Shown here in pieces: positions 10,629-20,093 of a stretch of DNA of 64,000 bases. The position numbers and the translations under genes were made by a program. Under the pieces are notes generated by a model, which saw nothing but the letters and a program-made list of their open reading frames with translations, was not told the origin of the DNA and ran no database searches. How positions within the stretch are numbered: the first letter of the stretch is position 1; each line of letters begins with the position of its first letter. This DNA comes from Brassica napus (lineage: Eukaryota > Streptophyta > Magnoliopsida > Brassicales > Brassicaceae): the NCBI RefSeq assembly GCF_020379485.1, contig NC_063448.1:44277218-44341217 (forward strand), in the 5' to 3' direction.

Positions 10629-10631
10629 GAC

Positions 10632-10780
10632 ATCTCATACGAATAGTTAAATATTATTAACTCTCATACGAATAGTTAAATATTATGTTATATAGCTTTA
10701 TATACTAAATAAATGTTTTCTTAAATTAGATAAACATGAATATTTAAATACCTTGGTTTAATAAATATACAATATTTATT
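10632..10780. repeat. Start of direct repeat copy B (left of the nested MULE)
   Basis: Matches 1897-2020 with a local duplication: the 18-bp CTCATACGAATAGTTAAA occurs at about 10633 and again at about 10657. The copy is interrupted at 10781 by the nested MULE and resumes at 15816. Confidence 0.85.
10771..10780. repeat. 10-bp target-site duplication, left (AATATTTATT)
   Basis: The identical 10-mer is found at 15816-15825. Copy A at 2010-2019 carries it once, at the uninterrupted site, which proves insertion rather than coincidence. Confidence 0.95.
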
Positions 10781-11121
10781 GAGAAATCGGCCAAAAAAAC
10801 ACTGAACTTTGCGGGAATTGCCAAAAAAAACTTGTACTCGAACCTGACCAATAAAACCCTGATCTTTTGTTGACTTTTTTAGTTAATTCACAAACTTACG
10901 GTTGACTAACCAAATTAACACACCGTTAACCGACAGTTAAAACAGTGTTAACTCACCGTTAATTACTGCTGTTTAGTGAAACTACGTCGTTTCATTCAGT
11001 TGTTTTGTTTAACACAAAATCTCAAGACGACGTCGTTTTGCTTAATTAAAATTGTTGTTGCCTGGACTCGAACCCGTGCACTCGTGGTCGTAAGGGGGTA
11101 TTGCCACTGAGCTAGTGGACT
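10781..11121 (-). repeat. Left terminal inverted repeat with a tRNA-like module
   Basis: The tip (10781-10900) pairs with 15815-15690. Further in lie a TACGTCGT/ACGACGTCGT pair (near 10985 and 11030) and, at 11062-11121 on the minus strand, a tRNA-like block. Its A-box TAGCTCAGTGG is at 11114-11104 and its B-box GGGTTCGAGTCC at 11075-11064, 28 bases apart. Both match the RNA polymerase III consensus elements. Confidence 0.85.
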
Positions 11122-11253
11122 TTTCGGAAGGTTATCACACATGTTTATTTTTATTGATCAAAAGATGTGTTTGATTGCAATCAAACAAAATGAAACCCGT
11201 GTTTGAACGTAACCCTAATTTCTCAAATCGATTTGGGGATTTCTCTTGTAGAG

Positions 11254-14145
11254 ATGGTAAAGACGAAGTTCACAAGGAATGGAAGGGAGGTAATGATTTT
11301 CGGAGCGATGAGGAATTTCGATTACGGGAGTGACGAAGCAGTTCAAGAGTCGAAGAAGGGTGGAGAACGCGATGCTTCTGTGAGTTTGCCATCGCTGGAG
11401 AGATCGAGGATTCATAAAAGTGTTGAAGGGATATCGATGCTGGCATCTACAGAGGTGTCGAAGGTGTCGAAGGCGTCGAAGACTAGGAGGGGAACTTCAT
11501 ATGGGTCGCCTGCGTCATCTCCGGAGAAGACCACGAGGAGGGGAACTTCATATGGGTCGCCTGCATCATCTTCGGTGAAGGCCACGAGGCGTGGTTCAAC
11601 TCTGTCTCCTAGAGTTTCGAAGAAGCAGAAGGTAAATGTGGCTCCTTCTGGTGATGACAGAGAAGAATGGCCAGAGACTGAGATGTTGGCATCAACAGTT
11701 GCGAAGAAGACAAGGCGGGGAACTTCATCTGGCGGGTCGCCTGTGTCTCCTAGATAATCGAAGAAGCAGAAGGTAAACTGAGAGAGGAGTCTAGGTGATG
11801 ATGGTGATGACAGAGAAGAATTTCTCCAGATTGAGGAATTTGGGGATATAGGTGATGATGGTAGGGAAGATGAGAACGGTATTGCTGGCATTGAGGAAGT
11901 TGGTTGTACAGATTTGAGTCTTTATTTTGGTGATAAAGCAAAAAATGATGACTGTGAGGTTGATGAAGACGAAGGCGATGATGATGCATGGGATGATGAT
12001 AAAATCCCTGATCATTTGTCATCAGATGATGAGAATGAAGAGGAGATGAGACCTGCGCAAGCTTACAGAGAAGACACTGATCCAGAGGAGCTCCTTCAGC
12101 TAGGCAAGACATTTTCAAATGCTGAGGACTTCAAACATGCTTGTCTGAGGTATACCCTGAAAACCAGATACAACATCAAGTACTACATATCCAGTAGCTT
12201 GAAGATGGGTGCAAAATGTGCCGCTGAGATGAGAGATGATGAGGCTCCTTGTCCATGGATGGTCTACTGTTCGTATGATAGGAGGAAACAGAAGTTGATG
12301 GTAAAGACATATGTCAATGACCATAAGTGTGAGAGGACAGGGTATTCGAAGATACTTAAGAGGTCAGCAATTGCAAGTCTATTTGCTGAGAGGTTACGGC
12401 TGAATCCTAAGCTCACGGCAAAGGAGATAAAGGCTGAGATATTGAGGGAGTATAAGATGGAAGTTTTAGAAAACTCATGCATTAAGGCCAAGACGAAGGT
12501 GATGAAAGAAAGGAGGAAGACCCATGAGGAGCATTTTGATAAAATCTGGGATTACCAAGCAGAGATATTGAGGAGCAATCCTGGATCAACCATGGAAATT
12601 GAGACCATACCAGGAGCCACGGTTGGAAGCAAGCAGCGGTTCTACAGACTCTACATGTGTTTCCAAGCACAAAAGGAAGCATGGAAGAAGACTTGTAGGC
12701 CTGTTATTGGCTTAGATGGAGCCTTTTTGAAATGGGACATCAAGGGACAGTTGTTGGCTGCGGTTGGAAGAGTTGGAGACAATAGGATTGTCCCTATTGC
12801 TTGGCCTGTAGTGGAGATAGAGAATGATACAAACTGGGATTGGTTTGTGAAGCGTTTGGCCTTGGATTTGGGATTGGAAAATGGGAACGGCTTTGTTATA
12901 ATGTCTGACAAACAAAAGGTAAACACTTTGCTTTCATGATACTCAATGAATGTTTGATTCTTGTTTCTGATTTTTTTTTTTCTGATCTTGTAGGGATTAG
13001 TAAAAGCAGTTCATACCCTCCTTCCAGAAGCTGAGCATAGACAGTGTTGTCGCCATATCTACGAGAACTGGAGGAAAGGTGGAAAAGATCTAAGGTTACA
13101 GAGGTTCTTCTGGTTCATTGCAAGGAGCTACACTCCTGGTATGTTCAACTACAACATGGACGAGCTTAAGAACTATGATCTTGGCGCACATGCATCTCTG
13201 ATAAAGACAAAGCCAGAGACTTGGTCTAGAGCTTTCTTCAAGATAGGTTCCTACTGCAATGATAATCTGAACAACTTGTGTGAGTCCTTCAATAAGACCA
13301 TCAGGGAGCCTAGGAAGAAACCTCTGCTAGACATGTTAGAGGAGATAAGGCGCCAATGTATGACTAGGAACTACAATAGGTCTAAGATGGCTAAGGACAG
13401 GAAGACTAGGTTCACCCCGAAGACGCATAAAGAGTTAGACAGGGTTGAGAAGAAGTCAAAAGAATGTAGTCTGCGTTGGGCAATTGGGCCAGAGACTGAG
13501 GTGGAAGATAGAGACCAGTTATATGTGGTGAATTTGGAGAATGAGACTTGTGCATGTCGAAGCTGGCAAATGAATGGTATTCCATGCATCCATGCTGCTA
13601 AGGTCATCCTTGGTGTGGGAAGAAAACTCTCTGAATTTGTTGCTCCTTTCTACACAACCTCTAAGTGGCGTGAAACCTACAGTTTTGGGATCAGACCTGT
13701 AAATGGGATGATAGAGTGGCCTCGGACCAATAGATTAGGTGTGATTCCACCACCTAATCGAAATGGCAAGCCTGGTAGGCCTAAAAACCATGATCGAAAG
13801 AAGGGAACCAATGAGACAGTGTCTACTACCAAGCTGAGTCGTGCGAACAGGGTAATGACTTGCTCTAATTGCAAAGAAGAAGGGCACTACAAGAATACAT
13901 GTCGGAAGGCTTTTGTTGAGAGCCTACCTAAGAAACTAAGAGGCAAACCAAGGAAATATCAGGTTAGGGTCTTAGTTTCTATCTCATTGTTTTTTAGCTC
14001 TCGGTAATGTGTCTAACAATTCATTTATATGTTGCAGGGACTACACTTTGGCGAGTCACAAGCTCAATCCTCAGAAGCTCAAACCTCACAAAATCAATCC
14101 TCACAAGCTCAAGCATCACCATGGGAAGTTCCTCAATCTTCATAA
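11254..14145 (+). CDS. MULE transposase (MURA-type), possibly intact by splicing
   Basis: The N-terminal part is basic and repetitive (TRRGTSYGSPASS units), followed by an acidic stretch, a MuDR-type DNA-binding region, and a DDE domain with Asp in IGLDGAFLK and in VIMSDKQKG. A SWIM finger (CACRSWQMNGIPCIHA) and a zinc knuckle (CSNCKEEGHYKNTC) complete the usual MURA order. Introns 12919-12993 and 13963-14037 are clear. In-frame stops at 11755 and 11779 would be removed by a candidate in-frame intron at 11632-11829, which would give exons 11254-11631, 11830-12918, 12994-13962 and 14038-14145 (847 aa). Without that intron it is a pseudogene. The TAA at 14143 probably replaces a CAA, since coding-like SQ-rich sequence runs on to TAG at 14203. 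Confidence 0.85.
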
Positions 14146-14540
14146 GGTCAATCCTCACAAGCTGAAGCATCACAGACAGCATCGTGGGGAAGATGGTTTT
14201 TTTAGATGCTTGTGTGTTGTTTATGATGGTCTCTGTCTGAATGCTTTCGTTGTCTGTTGTTTATGATGGTGTCTCTGTCTGAATGCTTTTGGAACAAGAA
14301 CTACCTTTTTCTTTCTTCTCTTCCAGCTGTTTTAATTTGAAACTCTCAATGAAGATAGTCTTGGTTATTATCTTTGTGTTTTCATCATGTTGTTTATCTT
14401 GATGGTCTGTTCATTGGTGCATTTGTCCTTCTATAAACAATCAAGAAGTAAAACATAAACATTACTGAAACATTGTCTTAAAACATAGCCTTACATGAAC
14501 CATGATTCTTACATAAACATAGCCTTACATAAACAGTCTC
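14146..14540. other. Spacer between the two convergent MULE genes
   Basis: The first 60 bases look like the former C-terminus of the transposase (CAATCCTCACAAGCT repeated from 14090). The remainder is 3' UTR-like, with a 36-bp block GTTTATGATGGT...GAATGCTTT repeated at about 14219 and 14258. No gene is seen. Confidence 0.6.
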
Positions 14541-15192
14541 CTAGTAGCTATTCATAGACAACCCATCTGCTTTGTCAAACATGATCAACACAAGACATAT
14601 CACAACGCCTAAACAAACCACCGAAAAACCCACTTTCATGATCACATTCAGCTTCTTAAGTTCATTGCTCGCCTTCCTGACATCTTCTTTCAAGTCTTCC
14701 TCCACGGTTTTCATGCTTTCGATCTCCATTTTAATTTTCATAACATCTGATGCAAAGCATTCAACTTTTGGCAATGCATCTTGAACCTCTTCGTAGACAG
14801 CTTCATCTACCCATTTATACAAGTGGTCCTAGACACAAATCATGAACACAATCTTTATATTCAAACAATTTCTCACTGACTACCTAGCCATTGAATCTTA
14901 TGTTCTTTTCTTAAACTCAATCAAATTAAACACTTACATTTTGAAACTTTGGGCATCTAAAGAAAGTTCTTCCTGGATTGACCTTCGTTTTTGATGTGTA
15001 TATCCCAGTTCTTCGACCACAACCGCATTGCTCCGGGATACCACGAATTCCCATCGCATTCACAGACGAATCCTCACAACCCGAACTCATCATGCGATAC
15101 TCGAAGAAGGAGAGATGAGAATCGAGATTCTTAAGGATGAGATCGAAGAGAATCGAGCTTGAATCGCGAACTGGATTTATGATTTCGCCCAT
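14541..15192 (-). CDS. GRF zinc-finger protein with coiled coil and C-terminal membrane segment, 180 aa
   Basis: Exons 15192-14938 and 14828-14541 join in phase 0 at CAAAAT|GTAAGT ... CTAG|GAC. The start is MGEIINPVRDSSS. The GRF finger is CGCGRRTGIYTSKTKVNPGR then FFRCPKF, with conserved LYKWVDEA after the splice. A coiled coil follows (VMKIKMEIESMKTVEEDLKE), then a single hydrophobic segment (VGFSVVCLGVVICLVLIMF) near the C-terminus. The GRF + coil + tail-anchor layout is frequent in plant genomes, often inside MULEs. The gene converges on the transposase gene. Its role in transposition is unknown; single-strand nucleic-acid binding is inferred from the domain. Confidence 0.8.
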
Positions 15193-15240
15193 TTAGGGTT
15201 TATACCAATCGGAGGAGAAAACGTTGTCGTTTCTTTTTGA

Positions 15241-15815
15241 TTCATTTAACTCGGATTCAAAGAGAATAAAAGAAACTGTGTTCGTATATCCATTGTAAAG
15301 TCCACTAGCTCAGTGGCAAAAACCCCTACCATTAAACCCGAGTGCACGAGTTCGAGTCGATGGAACCCCATCTTTTTAATAAAAAAGTTAATGTAAAACG
15401 CGTCGTTTCATTAATTTGTCTTTAACTCGGATTCGAAGAATAAAAGAAATTGTGTTCGTATATCCATTGCAAAGTCCACTAGCTCAGTGGCAAAAACCCC
15501 TACCATTAAACCCGAGTACACGAGTTCGAGCCGTAGGAAACACATATTTTTAATAACACAGCTATATAAACGACGTCGTTTGTCTTTAATCAGACAAAGT
15601 GATGAAACGACGTCGTATACTTTAACACCCAAAATTAACGTCCGCTTAATTAACAGTTAACTCGGTTAACGGTGTGTTTATCTGGTCAGTCAATCGTAAG
15701 TTTCTTAATAAACCCGAAAAGTCAACAAAAGTTCAGGATTTTATTGGCTAGCCCATATGTCCAGGTTTCTTTTGGCAATTCTCGCAAAATTCAGCGTTTT
15801 TTTGGCCGATTTCCC
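15241..15815 (+). repeat. Right terminal inverted repeat with two tandem tRNA-like modules
   Basis: A unit of about 174 bp is duplicated (15241-15415 and 15417-15590). Each unit has a perfect A-box TAGCTCAGTGG (15306-15316 and 15480-15490) and a slightly degenerate B-box GAGTTCGAGYCG (15348-15359 and 15522-15533). AAACGACGTCGTTT-type palindromes lie at about 15572 and 15606. The outer 120 bases pair with the left tip. The plus-strand orientation here is inverted relative to the left module, as expected if the module belongs to the TIR. Confidence 0.85.
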
Positions 15816-16330
15816 AATATTTATTAATATTATTTAGAATTATCTAGATCACTGCATATAATAATCTAAATCTTTCTATATCTCATTTGTAGATATATTG
15901 TTTGTGTGGGGGGCATAACAAAACGATAAAAACTTAAACTGAGATGAATATAGAGTATAAAATCACACAGAGGGTTTTAAAATCTGTATAACGGAATATT
16001 ATCTAACGTGATCATGCCATGTAGACAAAAGACAGGGATAAATAATAATATATTCACAAAACGAAACACTAAAACAAAAACAAAACTAAAAAGCAGAAGA
16101 GATTCAGTCTTAGTCACCTAGGAGCACGATTATTCCAAGCTTTTTAAAATGGGATTTTTGGCAGAATATAAGAATCTCACCCTAAAGAAACCCTAATAAT
16201 CATGCTCTAACCAATTCCATTTCAGCTTTGGACCGGTAGGTCATTCCTCTCTAAAAATCACATTATGCAGATCAAGAGCAATTAGCTATAAACAGAATAT
16301 TTTACCAAACATATTATTATTATTATTATT

Positions 16331-19300
16331 AAAGAAAATTACTTGAATGTTATAGAAAAGTTGGTTTATTACTAGAGTGTTATATATTTTTTAAAAATTA
16401 CTAGAATGTTTGAATACACATAATAAATGACAACAAAGGCATTTGGTTAGTTTTTTTAATTGAAATTATTTTTAAACACTAAATCCACGTCAGTAATTAA
16501 AAATCCACATAAGCAAAATAGAAATCAAACCGTCTCCTTCTCCACAACTACATAGGGGTTAAAAAAGGAACGAAGAACATTGTCGGCGTCTCGAAGAAGG
16601 AACCGCAAGCTTTCTCCCACTCTCTGAAATCCTCGTCGACATTGTGTTTACTTCGTCTTCCTCGAACTAACTCTCTGTCGTTGATACTGTGTCTTTTCCG
16701 ATATCGTCTTCCCCAAAATCGTCGTCTTCAATCGTTTGTACGAAATCGTCTTCGCCGCATTCTTATCTACGAGTTCGTCTTTTCCGCTAGGATGTCGCGA
16801 CGTTATATATTGTGTTTTGGTTGAGTTTGTGGGTCAGTTATATATTATATTTCATCTGAGTTATATATTTTGTTGCGACTGAGATAGGGTTATGTTGCGG
16901 TTGTGATATGGTTGAGGGTTTTGTTGCGTCTGAGTTAGGGTTTTGTTGCGACTGAGTTAGGTTATGTTATGACTGAGTAATTGTTATGTTATGGCTGAGT
17001 TATCGCTATACCGTGACTGAGGAATTGTTATGTTATGGCTGAGTTATTGTTATGTTGTGGCTGAGTTATTTTTTATTTTGTTGAGTTATTGTTATGTTAT
17101 GGCTGTGTTATTGTTATCTTGCGGCTGATTTATTGTTGGGTTATATGATCAGATGGATGTTGCTGAAGTTAAATCAGGGGAGTACCCTCTAAAACTTTAC
17201 CCTGAAGGGTCTTCTAACCTAGAAAATAAAGATACTAATCACAATTTCCGTCTAGGAAATTTCCACCACATTAGAGAAACAATAGGACTTGATGTGTGGT
17301 AAGAACTGGTGAACTCTCCCATTGGAGTAGTTGCTAGGCTAGCTGGACGCGAAAGCATATGGTTACCGTACACTATCTACTATGTAGACAGATGCGAGTA
17401 CATAGGAAAGAGATATGGTGTCTTGTGGTTGATGAGACTATCAGGTTTAGCTTGCTCGAGTTTGGTGAGATCACTAGGTTAAGCACAGGTCCATTGCCAA
17501 CAGAAAGTTTTGAACCTGAACAAAGAGTTTTGGGAGGAGTTGAAGGTACCGCTTGGGATGGGACCCAAGTTAGATGAACTGAAGGAAGCATTAGCGTTCT
17601 GTCCGCTTTGGAGTTTTGAAAAGCGTAAGTGGTTGGGTCTGCTACTTCTTCAAGCCATGGGAGTCTATTGTTTGCATCACAATTCAAGGATACTTTTTGA
17701 AAGTGCAATAACGGTATTCGACGATGAAGCCATGGGGTCGTATCCATGGGGTCAGACTGCATACGAAGTTCTCATTGACTATATTAAAACATTGGTTCCA
17801 GAAGGAGGGTCATACACAATAAGCGGCATGACCGTCGCGTTATTGATTTGGGCGTATGAATCCATCGCCTGCTTCGGTGAGAATTTTGGGAGAGTGGTGA
17901 ATAATGAAGACGTTATGCTTTTGCAATGGGGTGGAAAGCGTACACGTGCAAGTTTTGATAACTTGTTGGCTGCCGAAATCAAAGAGCATGGCGAGGTAAG
18001 GTTTAACGCTGAGTTTTTAGTTTTTTGATGGCTGATTTATTATATTTGATGGTTGAGTTATGTATTATTTTGGTGGCTGAGTTTAATTATAACCTGGTGT
18101 TGCAGGTGCGTGTGAGGATAATGGTTTTGAAAGACTCAACTGAAGAGATGTTTCCTAAATGGTCGGGTGAACCTGACGACCCACAACTCGTTAGCTTGAT
18201 AACATACATACATGAAGGTATATTTGTGAAAGGTTTTTGGGAAGTGCAGGGGAATGCACAGGGGAAGGGAAATGAGAAGAAGAAGAAAATGAAGGGTGGA
18301 GTTTCGTCAGAAGCTGAACCACCCACTAAGAAGTAGAAAAAATTTAAGACACATAATGAAGTGAACAACATTGAAGGTAAAGTTGCTGCAACGGAAAAGG
18401 GTTCTAGCGAGGAGGAAGGTAGCAAAGATTTGGAGAACAAAGCGACTCTGGCGACCATTGTGAGTACTCTGGAGAATATTTCCAGAAAATTTGATCAGAT
18501 TGACTCATGGTTTGACGCTTACGAGTTAGAACGGAACAGACCATTGACGGACCAGAAGACCATTGATGACATGGTGAAAGCTTTAGTGGAGGAGCGTCTG
18601 AAAGTTCTAGGGAAAATAAAAACTATGATAACCTCTCAAACGGCGGCGAAGAAGAATCTTTATCGTTGCCATCACCGCAGCAGAAGTCTATCAATAGTCC
18701 AGCGTTAGTCGTCGAGACTCCTGGTAAGGTTAGGGGACCGAAAAAGAATTTGGCCAAGGAGCTTGATAAGGATACAGAGATGAAAAAAAAATTTGGCCAA
18801 GGAGTTTTATAAGGATACATGGGTGAAAAGGACTTTGGCTGAGGAGTTTGATAAGGATACATGGGTGAAAAGGAATTTGGCTGAGGAGTTTGGTAGTGTC
18901 GCTAAAGCTACTGATCTTAATTTCGTATATGTTTCTCCTTCAAAGGCTACTAAGGATGATAAGGATGCTAAGGTTCCAGCCTATGGACGCGGCTGCAGGG
19001 GCAGGCGTACTGTAAAGGATGAGGATGTCGCTGATAAGAAAAAAGCAGTGCAGGCAGAGGCTGCGTTGAAGAGGAAGGAGAAGGATGACGCTAAGACAAA
19101 AGAGGCTGAGTTAAAGAAGCAAAAACTGGCCGAGCTAAAGAAGCAAAAACATGATGAGTTAAAGAAGAAAAAACATGCTGGAGAGGACACTGAATGTGCT
19201 GTGACGAACGACGAAGTTCTTGCGGAAGAGAACAAATTTTCGCCAGAGTCTGATGTCGAGAACCAGAAAGTGGTTAGATCTGCCGTAGTAAAGGAATATC

Positions 19301-19957
19301 GGGAGAAACATGTTCATTTATCTCCAAAAGGGTTTTCATTGACGGCAGTTTCTTCACCACCAGTTTTTTCGTACATTGGAGACGATGGAACGACGTGCAT
19401 GAGGAAGAATGTTAAGCCTTCATCAGCAATATATGACTCTCTAGCACCTGTTGATCCGGTGCTATTCGAAAAACTGATGCAACACATTAAGGAAACTCCA
19501 CCCAAACCACCAGCACCAGTAGATAAACCAGCAGTCCTCTCAGCTGATCATGAGAGTGACTTCTACAGCATACTCATCCATGAAAGACCGTGGCCGGAAA
19601 AGGAATATGGATGGGTGTTTGATAATATAAGTCTTTAGTACGGCTGAGTTATATATTCTATTACAGCTGAGTTATATATTTGACTACGGCTGACTTATAT
19701 ATTTGATTACGGCTGACTTGTTAATATTCTTTGTGTAGCATGTCGCTGCGTATATAAACGTCCTCATTAAAAGGTCGATGCGAAATCCCACCCCATTCTG
19801 GTCCAACCGGATTGCCTTCATTGACGTTTGGGTGTTAAGTTTTTGAATTCACGATTTCAAGCAGTTCAAGATAAAACCTAGTATGATCACGTTCAAAGGC
19901 AATGGTTATGAAGATCTAATAAACGGTAAGCTTCCCCTTGAATGTCCAACAAACTTG
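16331..19957. mobile_element. Kaonashi/VANDAL-type MULE, copy B (3' truncated)
   Basis: Contains the leader motif array (16815-17150), the DUF1985/linker gene and only the first 70 bases or so of the protease-domain exon that copy A completes. Everything to the right (protease domain, small genes, transposase) is absent, so this copy cannot move itself. Confidence 0.8.
17153..19957 (+). pseudogene. DUF1985 / Ulp1-like gene, copy B (truncated)
   Basis: Same layout as copy A: start MDVAEVKSGEY at 17153, DUF1985, lysine-rich linker, then the first residues of the protease domain. It shares with copy A the stops at 17300 and 18334, the early frameshifts, the poly-A frameshift near 18790 and the stop after VWVLSF. 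Private lesions are a net 4-base deletion near 18616 and loss of the intron donor (GT to AT at 19627). It lacks the 11-bp insertion of copy A, so the linker frame is open from 18793 to 19638 (281 aa). The protease catalytic residues are not present because the copy is cut at 19957. Confidence 0.85.
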
Positions 19958-20093
19958 TGGATGACGAACTAACCTCTTCATCGACCAAAACCATTTCAAG
20001 GAAAATTCCGGCAGCGTTTTTGTTTGCCTTCCAAAGTACAAGAATCTGCACTTTGACTTTTTGTTTTTCATTAGCTGAATCAATGTCATTCAC
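19958..20093 (-). pseudogene. RPA70-like DUF223 exon fragment
   Basis: The minus strand reads VNDIDSANEKQKVKVQILVLWK..., then GIFLEMVLVDEE and a GAG|GTTAGT donor. This is the N-terminal OB-fold (DUF223) of the large replication-protein-A-like family of Brassicaceae, many copies of which sit in Helitrons. Only one exon is recognisable and it abuts the broken end of copy B. Confidence 0.6.

Larger units (their letters stand above)
2524..10631. mobile_element. Kaonashi/VANDAL-type Mutator-like element, copy A
   Basis: The gene set defines the element: DUF1985 + Ulp1 protease gene (+), a 155-aa gene of unknown function (+), a GRF zinc-finger gene (+), and the 3' part of a MURA-type transposase with SWIM and zinc-knuckle motifs (-). 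MULEs carrying Ulp1-like genes are known in Arabidopsis as Kaonashi elements and, in VANDAL families, encode the VANC anti-silencing protein. No clear terminal inverted repeat is seen, as expected for these groups. The left end is placed at about 2524 because a paralogous stretch at 23520-23580 matches up to the ATT-rich tract and then continues with unrelated sequence. The right end is lost at about 10631, where copy B begins. Confidence 0.8.
10781..15815. mobile_element. Nested Mutator-like element with long TIRs, 5035 bp
   Basis: The ends are inverted: GAGAAATCGGCCAAAAAAAC at the left and the complement of GGGAAATCGGCCAAAAAAAC at the right. Recognisable inversion covers about 120 bases at the tips and, more loosely, about 340 bases. 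An exact 10-bp target duplication flanks it and copy A supplies the empty site. The element carries a MURA-type transposase (+) and a GRF zinc-finger/transmembrane gene (-). Each end also contains tRNA-like A-box/B-box modules and ACGACGTCGT palindromes. The insertion is younger than the tandem duplication of its host repeat. Confidence 0.95.
15816..19957. repeat. Direct repeat copy B, main part
   Basis: Continues copy B after the nested MULE. It matches 2010-6158 and ends abruptly after AACAAACTTG at 19957, where an RPA-like exon on the opposite strand begins. Confidence 0.9.

Noticed and set aside
11062..11121. Functional tRNA gene in the MULE end
   Set aside because: A and B boxes are good, but the acceptor and anticodon stems do not form and the unit is only about 60 bases; called tRNA-like instead.
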